From assembly GCF_000715075.1 (NCBI RefSeq), contig NC_134101.1, forward strand, positions 149,023,084 through 149,087,083: 64,000 nucleotides of DNA, read 5' to 3'. The notes beneath the pieces were generated by a model that was not told the origin of the DNA, did not search any database, and worked only from the letters and a program-made list of their open reading frames with translations. Positions within the stretch are counted from its first letter, which is position 1. The number at the start of each line of letters is the position of its first letter. The position numbers and the translations under genes are program-made. This DNA is from Nicotiana tabacum (lineage: Eukaryota; Streptophyta; Magnoliopsida; Solanales; Solanaceae). Below are positions 12,601 through 24,600 of the stretch, one piece after another.

Positions 12601-15600
12601 GAACTTTACCGAGAACTCGAACCCTGATCTGATCATATTCTTGGTTCAAACTGGCCAAAAAATCATACACCCTTTCCTTTTCAACCAATCATTGAAAGAG
12701 AACTGCATCATCAGTACACTTTGCTTGGAAATCCTGATAGTAGTCAATCTCCTGCCATAACTCGTTTAACTCGGAATAATAATCAGCGATAGTCAACTCA
12801 CCTTGCTTAGTCGCATGAATTTTATTTCGAATTTAAAAAATCTGGGCATCATTTCCCTTGCGAGAATAAGTGCGCTTGACTGAATTCCAGATTTTTTCAA
12901 CAGTGTCAAGCAACAAATATTGCTTAGAAATTCGAGGGTGCATAGTATTCAAAAGCCAAGTCATAACAAGGGAATTATTAGAATCCCATTGACTATAAGT
13001 AGCATCAGTCACAACAGGTTGTTTCTTTTCTCCGGTAATATAACAAATCATCTTCCTGGATTTAATAAACAACAAACAAGCCCTTGACCAGGCAAGATAC
13101 GAACCAGCACCCTCCAATTTTAACATACTAATACCATGTGAAATAGAATTATTGTTATCTACTGTTTTTGAGTCCCCCATATTTTTGAACAATCCGAAGC
13201 ACAAAAAAGAAATTTCAGAATATAAATTCTAAAGAGAAGAACCTGGTAACCCAAAAACAACCTTTAGAATTTGAAAAAAAAGGCTCCTGGAACTAACTGG
13301 TTACGCCGGACTTGTCTTCTGGTGTTCGGAAAAATCTGAAACTTGTTTGGGTAGGTCGTACAGTAGGTATAATCCTTCCAGTGATACCAGTTTTTGTACA
13401 GAACTGGTCGAGGGTGAAAAAAAGGCTTCGGACAGAAACTTTAGCAAGAAAACTATAAGAAAGAGGGAGAAAACTCAACCTATGGAACCCTAGTGTTGCA
13501 GAGGGAGAAAACTCACCTCAAAAGGGCAACAATGGCTTCTGATACCATGATGAAATTGAGAAGAAGAGAAGGCTTCTTTTTATTTCAATGTATTTTACAT
13601 CCTACTAATACATGCCTTTATACAAAAGTTCTACATCTATTCTAGGAAAGTAAATAAATGAAAATTATGAGAATGCACGGGAGAAGAATTTACTATTAAC
13701 AAGGATACAATGAGCCCTATATATAATACATATTCTACTCCTACTACATATGAGACTAGGACTTATTCTACTTCTACTACATATGGGACTAGGACATATT
13801 TTACTCCTACTACATATGGGACTAGGACTATTTACACATAACTATCTAACACTCCCCCTCAAGTTGATGCATACAAATCATATATACCGAGCTTGTTACA
13901 TATGTAACTAATACGAGGACCAATGAATGACTTTGTGAAAGTATTTGCAAGCTGATCATTCGACATACAAGGTCGCTAGACTCCCCTGAGCAACAAAACC
14001 AAGTGGTTGCTAATAAGCACAAGTTGGCTGCAAGGCCGCCAGAAAAATTACAAAATAGGTTCTAAAACACCACCAGAAAACAGAAACTTTTCTGGAAATT
14101 ACTGTTCACAAATAAAAGTTGTCAAAATTTGATGTAATTTATATGGGTAGGCTCGGAATCACTGGACGAGTAAGTTGTCCTTAAGAAGTTTTGCCAGAAA
14201 GTGGCTGGAATGGCTCACACACGCCGGAAAAGTTATTGTAGCTTGTCGGAACCCTAGTTCTGGCGGCGCATGGAGGCGCGTGAGGGACTTTCTGCCGGAG
14301 CAATTGACTGGGGTTTTGTTGCCCGACTTTTCCGAATAAAGATGGTAGTATTGGTGTCCGCACAACACTTACCGATGAGGAGATAACGCAAATCAATCTT
14401 GAGTCGTCAACCGGAAAGACGCACAGTGACCGACTTTTCTATTTCGATGGAACTGGAATTTCTGGGGTTTGGTCGCACTAGGGTTTCGGATTTGGTGGTG
14501 GTACTGGTATATGCACAATACCACTGTTGCAATGATGAACCCCGAAAACAAGACAAAGTTGCCGGAAAATTGAACGACGACGAGATCTTTCTTTCCGAAT
14601 GTCGCTAGAATGATGCACAACGATAATTTTCTCACTGAAGCTCTGATACCATGTGAGAATGCACGAGAGAAAAGTCTACTATTAACAATGATACAATGAG
14701 CCCTATATATAATACATATTCTACTCCTACTACATATGGGACTAGGACTTATTTTACTCCTACTACATATGGGACTAGGACTTATTTTACTCCTACTACA
14801 TATGGGACTAGGACATATTTTACTTCTACTACATATGAGACTAGGACTATTTACATATAACTATCTAACAAAAATAATGAGAGAATATTCAGCTACAATA
14901 CAATTTTCCTACAATCAAGCTATTAATTACAAATTTGATTCTCTGATTTTTATCCTATAATTAAGTTCGTCAACAATATCTAATATTTGTTTCCTCAGAA
15001 TGTGAGGTTTGACAAGAAAAAGAAGGAAAAAGAGGCCAGGGTGGGGATGACGGAATTTGGGAAGGGAGAGGACAAAATGGGCTAAGAAGAAGAAAAAAAA
15101 AAGAGGATTCTTTTAGCCTGTCTTTTTGGATTGGAAAGAATGTTTCTCTACCTTGATTAAAGGTTAAAGTTGTATTTTTGAGTCATAAAAAAAAAAGAGG
15201 AAGCACGAATATTCCCAGCCTCTAACTAAAGTTTAGTCATTACTTAATAAAATATTTGTCCCATATTGGACATTGTGTCACGACCCTGGTTCGCCCTCCG
15301 TGAACCATCGTGACGGCACGTAGTCTCTACGACTAGGTAAGCCTAAATTGTGGAAGAAAACCAAAATTTGCGGAAGTAAACAATTCAAAACAGAAATAAA
15401 GCTGTAACATTGTTTAAATGTGCCACTCGGCATACACCATGTTTAACTCTCAATACGAAACATGAATCCAAGACCCGGAAACCCATGAATCACAAGCTAA
15501 GACAAATAATACACAGCTTTAACTCCGGAATGTCTAAATAATAACAGAAAAGTACAGAAGGGCTAAATACTAAAGGCAGGAATAGAAAGGGACTCCTTGG

Positions 15601-18600
15601 TCTGCGGACGCAGCAGATGTACCTCGGAGTCTCTAAAGCAGTCGCCTCCCTCAACGATAGTAGGCCTGATCAGCGGTACCTGGATCTGCACATGAAAAAA
15701 TATGCGCAGAAGGGGCATGAGTACACCACAGCGGTACTCAGTAAGTGCCAAGCCTAACCTCGGTTGGGTAGTGACGAGGAAGGTCAAGGCCCTACTGAGA
15801 TTAAATAAGATATAGGGGTTAACAGTGTGGAATAAAACAGTACAAATAAGTACAACAGCAAGAAATAACATAGGATTGAAAGAACAACAACAACTAGAAC
15901 AGAGTCAGAATAAATCACGGAAGGGAAATACAGCTCAACACAGAGATAACAATCGAGCATCTTCCAGGATACCGTCCTGTAGTCCCAATCACAACTGTCC
16001 CGTGGATCTCCTGGGATACCGTCCCGTAGTCCATTATATATATGTCAGAAGGATCTCCTGGGATCCCGTCCCGTAGTCCAACTATTAGTGTGCGGGGGAT
16101 CTATCGGGAATCTAACCCGCAGTCCCAAATGTAAATACCCAGTACTGGGGGAATCTACCGGGTGCATTCCCGTAGTTCTATATAACTGTGCAGGGGGATC
16201 TATCGGGAATCTAACCCGCAGTCCCAAATGTAAATACCCAGTACTGGGGGAATCTACCGGGTGCATTCCCGTAGTTCTATATAACTGTGCAGGGAGATCT
16301 ATCGGGAATCTAACCCGCAATCCCAAGGTAAACAGACAAGGGGGAGCTACCGGAATCCCACATCCGTAGTCCCAAAATAAATACACGGCAGCAGCAGCAG
16401 GAAGATATACAAAAATGGTAATATTTCATATTAAGACAACAAGTGATTCTAGCCTAGCATGCTGCACAGAATTCAAGTAAGGCAGGTTGAACAAATAAAG
16501 CAATTAAGTCACTTAGACATGGTTTCCTAAGCTAACAACATGCTTAATAGTGCAAGTAATAGAAACAGGAAAAGAAACATGCTAGTAATTACTTAAAGAA
16601 AATTGGATTTCCAACACTTTGCACAAGTACGTACTCGTCACCTCACGTACAAGGCATTTCAATTACCAAATATATCAATCCTAAGGGGAAGGTCCCCCAC
16701 ACAAGGTTAGACAAGCCATTTACCTCAAACCGACTCAAAGTCAACCTGAAACCACGCTCTTGCTACGAGTACTCGACTCCAAATGGCCCAAATTCTATTT
16801 AATTCAATTTCATAATGTAAATAACACTTCAAGCAACTGATTCTACGATTAAATTCTAAGCTAATACGTGAAATTATGTAAAATGACCAAAACTCCCCTC
16901 GAGCCCACGTCTCGGAATCAGGTAAAATTTACATTTTCAGAAACCTCGTACTCTCACGAGTCTATACATAACAAGAACACTGAAATCAGAGTCCAAGTGA
17001 CCCCTCAAATCCTCATTTAAAGGCCTCTTAAACTCAAACCGTAATTAACCATTTTTCCTAAATTTCTCCATACTAATTAGGTCTTTAATCACATAAAAAC
17101 GAGTTATGAAGTCAAGGACGTTACCTCCAAGTGATTCCCCTTTGTTTTCCTAAAAAATCTCTCTCAAAAGCTTCAAACCCGGATGAAAATGGTGAAAGAA
17201 TCCCTAAATTTCTCGAAGGCAACTATTTATATGTTCTGGCCAGTGATTTCCGCATCTGCGGCCCTGGGACCGCATCTGCGGAACAAATGTCGCATCTGCG
17301 ACTTTCACTTAAGGGCCCAATTTTCGCATCTGCGGAACATTAACTACAGGAGTGGTTCCGCTTCTGCGAACCTTTAACCGCAGATGCGAAAATATTAGAA
17401 GACCAGCTGCTGCAGCAACTTCAACTCCAAAATTTCCTCCGTTAACCATCCGAATTCATCCCGAGGCCTCCGGGACCTCAACCAAAGGCACCAACAAGTC
17501 ACAAACCACTATTCAAACTTGTACCAATCCTTAAAACACATAAAACAACATCGAAACCTCGAATTAACCATGGATTTAAGCCTAAGAACTCCAAATTTCT
17601 CAAAATACGCTTTCGATCAAAAAGTCTACCAAACCTCGTCCGAATGACCTGAAATTTTGCACACACGTCCCAAATGACACAACAGAACTACTGCAACTCT
17701 CGAAATTCCATTCCGAACCTCGGATCAAAATCTCACTATCGGACCGGAAACTTCAAAAATTCAACTTTCGGCATTTCAAACCTAAATTAGCTACAGACCT
17801 CCAAAACACACCCCAAACACGCTCCTAACCCCAAAATCACCCAACGGAGCTAACGGAATCATCAGATTTCCATTCCGAGGCCGTCTTCACACTGTTCCGA
17901 CTACGGTAAACTTTCCAACGCTTAAACTCTCATTTAGGGACTAAGTGTCCCAAAAACTCTCTGAAACTTGAAACCGAACATCTCGGCAAATGAAAATAGC
18001 AGAAATAAACTTGGGAAAAGCAGTTAAAAGAGGATCAGGGCATTAATTCTTAAGACGACCGGCCGGGTCGTCACATCCTCCTACACTTAAACATTCGTTC
18101 ATCCTCGAACGAGCATAAAGACATACCTGAAGTAGTGAAAAGATGAGGATAACGGTTGCGCATATCCTGCTCGGTCTCCCAGGTTGCCTCCTCGACCGGC
18201 TGACCCCGCCATTGGACCTTTACTGATGCAATGTTCTTTGACCTCAGCTTTCTAACCTGCCTGTCCAATATTGCCACTGGCTCTTCAATATAAGATAGAT
18301 CCTTGTCCAACTGGACTGAACTGAAATCCAACACGTGCGACGGATCGCCGTGATACCTCCGGAGCATCGAGACATGAAATACCGGATGAACTCCTGCCAA
18401 GCTGGGAGGTAAGGCAAGCTCATAAGCAACCTCCCCAACACGCCTCAATATCTCAAAAGAGCCAATAAATCTCGGACTCAACATTCCTTTCTTCCCGAAT
18501 CTCATGACGCCACCCGAAGCAGAACCCGCTCTCCAACCATATAGGAAACATCACGAACCTTCCGGTCCGCGTAACTCTTTTGTCTGGACTGGGCTGTACG

Positions 18601-21600
18601 GAGTCTATCCTGAATCACCTTAACCTTCTCCAAAGCATCCTGAACTAAGTCTGTGCCCAATAATCTAGCCTCACCCGGCTCATACCAGCCCACCGGGGAT
18701 CTACACCGTCTACCATATAAAGCCTCATACGGTGCCATCTGAATGCTGGACTGATAGCTGTTGTTGTAAGCAAACTCCGCCAATGGCAAGAACTGATCCC
18801 AAAACCCTCCAAACTCAATCACACACGCTCAGAGCATATCCTGAAGAATCTGAATAGTGCGCTGGGACTGTCTGTCCGTCTGGGGGTGAAATGCTGTACT
18901 CAACTCCACCCGAGTACCCAACTCATGCTGAACGGCCCTCCAGAACCGTGATGTGAACTGAGTACCTCTGTCTGAAATGATGGACACTGGAATACCATGC
19001 AGACGAACAATCTCCCGGATATAAATCTCCGCCAACCGCTCCGAAGAATAAGTAGTGCCCACAGGAATGAAATGAGCGGACTTGGTCAGCCGATCTACAA
19101 TCACCCAAATAGCATCGAACTTTCTCAAAGTCCGTGAGAGACCAACTACAAAGTCCATGGTGATCCGCTCCCACTTCCACTCCGGAATCTCTATCTGCTG
19201 AAGCAACCCACCCTGTCTCTGGTGCTCATACTTCACCTGCTGACAGTTGAGACACCGAGCTATGAATCTAACAATATCTTTCTTCATCCGCCTCCACCAA
19301 TAGTGCTGTCTCAAAATCATGATACATCTTCGCGGCATCCGGATGGATGCAATACCGCAAACTATGGGCCTCCTCTAGAATCAACTCTCGAAGCTCATCA
19401 ACATTGGTTACATAAATTCGACCCTGCATCCTCAATACCCCATCATCACCAATAATCACATCTCTGGCATCACCGTGCTGAACCTTGTCCTTGAGGACAA
19501 GCAAATGAGGGTCATCATACTGTCGCTCCCTGATACGGTCAAATAAGAAAGACCGAGAAACCACGCAAGCTAGAATCTGACTGGGCTCCGAAAGATCCAA
19601 TCTCACAAACTGGCTGGCTAAGGCCTAAACATCTATCACCATAGGCCTCTCTGATGCTGGTAAATATGCCAAACTCCCAAACTCTCCGCCCGGCGACTCA
19701 AGGCATCAGCCACTACATTGGCCTTACCCGGGTGATACAAAATAGTGATGTCATAATCCTTCAGCAACTCTAACCACCTCCTTTGGCGCAAATTTAGATC
19801 CTTTTGCTTGAACAAATGCTGCAAGCTCCGATGGTCAGTATAAATCTCACAGGGAACCCCGTATAAGTAATGGCGCCAAATCTTCAGGGCATGAACAATG
19901 GCAGCTAACTCAAGGTCGTGAATAGGGTAGTTCTTCTCATGTATCTTCAACTGTCTAGACGCGTAGGCAATCACCCTACCGTCCTGCATCAACACCGCTC
20001 CGAGGCCAACCCTCGAGGAATCACAATAGACCGTATAAGACCCCGAACCTATAAGCAGTATCAAAATTGGGGCTGTGGTCAAAGCTGTCTTGAGCTTGTG
20101 AAAGCTCGCCTCACATTCCTCCGTCCACTAAAACGGAGCACCCTTCTGGGTCAACCTGGTCATAGGGGCTGCAATCGATGAAAACCCCTCCACAAAACGA
20201 CGGTAGTAGCCAGCCAAACCAAGGAAACTGCGGATCTTGGTAGCTGAGGATGGTCTGGGCCAACTCTGCACGACCTCTACCTTTTTCGGATCCACCTGAC
20301 CCTCTCGATACCACGTGGCCTAAGAATGCCACTGAATCCAACCAAAACTCACATTTCGAGCATTTAGCATATAACTTCTTCTCTCTCAGAGTCTGAAGCA
20401 CAGTCCTCAGGTGCTGCTCATGATCTTCCTGACTCCGGGAATACACCAAAATATCATCAATAAAGACAATGATGAACGAGTTAAGATACGGCCGGAACAC
20501 ACTGTGCATCAAATGCATAAAGGTTGCTGGGGCATTGGTCAGCCCAAATGACATGACAAGGAACTCGTAATAACCATACCGAGTCCTGAAAGCAGTATTC
20601 GGGATATTTGGCTCCCGAATCTTCAACTGATGGTAACCTGAGCGCAAATCAATCTTAGAAAACACCCGTGCGCCCTGAAGCTGGTCAAACAGATCATCAT
20701 TACGAGGCAAAGGATAACAGTTCTTCACTGTAGCCTTATTCAGCTGGCGATAATCAATACACATACGCATAGAACCATCATTTTTCTTCACAAACAAGAC
20801 AGGAGCACCCCAAGGTGATACACTGGGCCTAATAAAACCCTTATCAAACAATTCCTGTAACTGATCCTTCTAACTCCTTCAACTCAGGAGGAGCCATACG
20901 ATACGGAGGAATAGAAATGGGCTGAGTGCCCGACAAAAGATCGATGCCAAAATCAATATCTCTATCAGGCGGCATGCCTGGAAGATCAACTGGAAACACA
21001 TCGGGAAAATCCCGTACTACTGGGACTGAATCAACTGAAAGGTATTAATACTGACATCTCTCACATAAGCTAAGTACGCGTCACACCCCTTCTCAACCAT
21101 ATGCTGAGCTTTAAGAAAAGAAATAACTCTACTGGAAGTGTGATCTAAAGTACCCATCCACTCAATACGCGGTACACCTGGCATAGCCAGCGTCACGGTT
21201 TTGGCGTGACAGTCAAGAATAACATAATGGGACGACAACCAATCCATGCCCAAGATAATGTCAAAATCTACCATGCTGAGCAACAATAAATCGGCTCTAG
21301 TCTCAAAACCACTAAGAGCAATCAAACACGACCGATAGATGCGGTCCACAACAAGAGAATCTCCCACAGGAGTAGAAACATAAACAGGGGAACTCAAAGA
21401 ATCCCGAGATACACCCAAATGCGGAGCAAAATAAGAAGACACATAAGAGTAAGTAGATCCTGGATCGAATAGAACCGATGCATCTCTGTGGCAAACCAAT
21501 ATAATACTTGTGATGACAGAATCGGAGGCAACAACCTCGGTACGGGCAGGAAGGACATAGTATCTGGCCTGGCCTCCCCTCTAGGGCGACCTCTACCTCC

Positions 21601-24600
21601 CTGACCTCCACCTCTAGCTGGCTGAGCAGGTGGGGTAGCAACTAGAGCTGTAACCATAGCCTGAGAACTCTGCGGGGCACGCTGTGGCTGAGAAGTCTGT
21701 GGAGGTGCACCCCTCCCAAGTCTAGGGAAATCTCTCACCATATGACGTGTGTCACCACACTCAAAACAAGCTCTGGAAGGACGTGGTGGTTGTGACTGGC
21801 TCGAGCCAGGTCTGCTCTACTGACCTCTGAAAGCACCCCACGCAGGAGGCGCGCTAGAGACCGATGGTGCATAATAAGGCTCCTGAGGCCTAGGAGGAGC
21901 TGGAGCACTACTGGCTGCTCGAAGAGCTGAATGAACAGGGCGACTTATATAACCTCTACCATGGCGACCTGCAGCTGGGGTACGGGCACCAGAATAATGG
22001 CCCGACTCTCGAGACCTCTTGACCTCCCTCTCCTCTCTCCCTAGCATGCATACCCTCAATCCTCCTAGCAATGCTCACCACAACCTGATAAGAAATATTC
22101 ATCTCCAACTCACGAGCCATGCTAAACCTGATGCTGGGAATAAGCCCCTCAATGAACCGGCGAACTCTCTCGCGGACAGTAGAAACCAAGGCTGGTGCGT
22201 GCCTAGCCAAACTGGTGTAACGGACAGCATACTCTGAGACAGTCATAGCACCCTGGTGCAAATGCTCAAACTCGGTGCGCCATGCGTCCCTGAGGCTCTG
22301 AGGAACATACTCGCTTAGGAACAGATCTGAAAACTGAGTCCAAGTCAGTGAAGCAGCCTCATCCGGACTGTCTAACTCATAGGTGCGCCACCACTCATAG
22401 GCTGCTCCTCGAAGCTGGAAGGTAGTGAAGGAAACCCCGCTCGATCCTAATATACCCATGGTACGGATAATGCGGTAGCTCTCATCTAGAAATCCCAGAG
22501 CATCCTCTGATGCTAGACCGCTGAATACAGGAGGCTTGTACCTCTTGAAAGCCTCAGCTGCTCCTCCTAGGAAGCCGCTACCCTGTCCTCGGGCTGAACT
22601 GGCACTACAGGCATTACATGAATAATCTCAGGGACCTGCTCAACATGCACTCGCTGCTCAGGGGTGCGGGCGACGGGAGTCTGTGCTCCTCCCCCGGCCT
22701 GAGATGTGGCTGCAGCAAGGGGAAACAATCCTGCCTGAGCCAAAGTGGTGTACATGCTCATGAACTGTGCCAAAGTCTCCTGAAGAGTTGGAGTAGTTGT
22801 AGCAGTAGGCGTGTCAGGTGTCTGGACTCCGGCTGGAACTGCTGGTGGTACCTCGGCGGCAGCTCGCGCAGGTGTTCTTGCTGCACCACATGCGCGTCCT
22901 CGGCTTCTACCCCGGCCCCGGCCTCTGACGGCTGCAGTAGGGGGCGAGGGTGCCTGATCATCTCGTGTAGCACGTGTCCTCACCATCTGTGAGAGAATAG
23001 AAGACAGAGGTTTAGAATTGTGATGTCAAAAATATCGCACGACAAGGAAATCGAATGAAGTAAAATTTTCCTAACAGTTACATAGCCTCTCGTAGATGCG
23101 AGACTCTAATAAACCAGCTTGTGATCCATGACTCCTATGAACCTAGAGCTCTGATACCAACTTGTCACGACCCTAGGTTCGCCCTCCGTGAACCATCGTG
23201 ACGGCACCTAGTCTCTACGACTAGGTAAGCCTAAATTGCGGAAGAAAATCAAAATTTGCAGAAGTAATACAAATTAAAAATAGAAATAAGGCAATAACAA
23301 TGTTAAATGTGGCACTCGGCATACACCATATCTAACTCTCAATACCAAACATAAATCCAAGATCCGGAAACCCATGAATTACAAGCTATGACAAATAATA
23401 CACAGCTCTAACTCCGGAATGTCTAAATAAGAACAGAAAAGTACAAGTGGCTAAATACTAAAGGCAGGAATAGAAAGGGACTCCTTGGTCTGCGGACGCG
23501 GCAGATGTACCTCGGAGTCTCTAAAGCAGTCGCCTCCCTCAACGATAGTAGGCCTGATCAGCGGTACCTGGATCTGCACATGAAAAAACATGCACAGAAG
23601 GGGCATGAGTACACCACAGCGGTACTCAGTAAGTGTCAAGCCTAACCTCGGTTGGGTAGTGACGAGGAAGGTCAAGGCCCTACTGAGATTAAATAAGATA
23701 TAGGGGTTAACAGTGTGGAATAAAACAGTATAAATAAGTACAACAACAAGAAATAACATAGGATTGAAAGAACAACAACAACTAGAACAGAGTCAGAATA
23801 AATCACCGAATGGAAATACAGCTCAACACAGAGATAACAATCGAGCATCTTCCAGGATACCGTCCTGTAGTCCCAATCACAACTGTCCCGTGGATCTCCC
23901 GGGATACCGTCCCGTAGTCCATTATATATATGTCAGAAGGATCTCCCGGGATCCCGTCTCGTAGTCCAACTATCAGTGTGCGAGGGATCTATCGGGAATC
24001 TAACCCGCAGTCCCAAATGTAAATACCCAGTACTGAGGGAATCTACCTGGTGCATTCCCGTAGTTCTATATAACTGTGCAGGGGGATCTATCGGGAATCT
24101 AACCCGCAGTCCCAAGGTAAACATACAAGGGGGAGCTACCGGAATCCCACATCCGTAGTCCCAAAATAAATACACAGCAGCAATAGGAAAATATACAGAA
24201 ATGGCAATATTTCATATAAAGGCAACAAGTGATTCTAGCCTAGCATGCTGCACAGAATTCAAGTAAGGCAGGTTGAACAAATAAAACAATTAAGTCACTT
24301 AGACATGCTTTCCTAAGCTAACAACAGGCTTAATAGTGCAAGTAATAGAAACAGGAAAAGAAACATGCTAGTAATTACTTAAAGAAAACTGGATTTCCAA
24401 CAATTTGCACAAGTACGCACTCGTCACCTCACGTACAAGGCATTTTAATTACCAAATATATCAATCCTAAGGGGAAGGTCCCCCACACAAGGTTAGACAA
24501 GTCACTTACCTCGAACCGGCTCAAAGTCAACCTGAAACCACGCTCTTGCCACGAGTACTCGACTCCAAATGGCCCAAATCTATTCAATTTAATTTGATAA

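Larger units (their letters stand above)
13666..14870 (-). mobile_element. Nested non-autonomous Copia derivative (1.2 kb)
   Basis: Inserted in a Copia LTR with a 5-bp target duplication AAAAT (13661-13665, 14871-14875). Its LTRs are 13666-13851 and 14652-14870. The plus-strand primer-site complement gctctgatacca (14640-14651) abuts the right LTR, and the purine-tract complement ctccccctcaagtt follows the left LTR. Between them only the last ~120 bp of a Copia pol end and a ~650-bp leader remain. LTR ends match the Copia at 4054-8258 in wording (TGAGAATGCACGGGAG). It encodes nothing complete, so it would need proteins in trans. Confidence 0.9.
8697..14975 (-). mobile_element. Decayed Copia retrotransposon (minus), right LTR split by a nested element
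   Basis: LTRs are 8697-8929 and 13548-14975, the latter interrupted at 13666-14870. Each runs TGATGAAATT to GTCAACA on the plus strand. The primer site (rc of tggtatcagaagcc) is at 13533-13546 and the reversed polypurine tract (ctcccactcaa) follows 8929. gag and pol are on the minus strand with many breaks. Flanks (ctgtg on the left, atatc on the right) do not match, so no target duplication is visible. The left LTR and coding end closely match the fragment at 581-1428. Confidence 0.93.
13548..14975 (-). repeat. 5' LTR of minus-strand Copia, interrupted
   Basis: The part at 13548-13665 matches the start of 8697-8929, and 14876-14975 matches the rest. The word aaaat is repeated either side of the inserted element. 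Confidence 0.9.
15276..18075 (-). repeat. 3' LTR of Tekay-like element
   Basis: Runs TGTCACGACC to GTCACA. Contains a minisatellite of ~45-52-bp modules (15960-16375) and a CGCATCTGCGG-rich patch (17250-17395). Confidence 0.93.

Noticed and set aside
14736..14960. Repetitive frame [11 protein letters not shown] as a membrane peptide
   Set aside because: It comes from tandem ~33-bp LTR units and continues into another LTR, so there is no gene.
16088..16369. Repetitive 93-residue frame ([16 protein letters not shown] repeats)
   Set aside because: It is a by-product of the LTR minisatellite being a multiple of three. The opposite strand gives a similar repetitive frame.
22618..22992. Plus-strand Cys/Ser-rich 124-residue frame
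   Set aside because: It is the antisense of the Arg/Ala-rich gag N-terminus and has no independent support.
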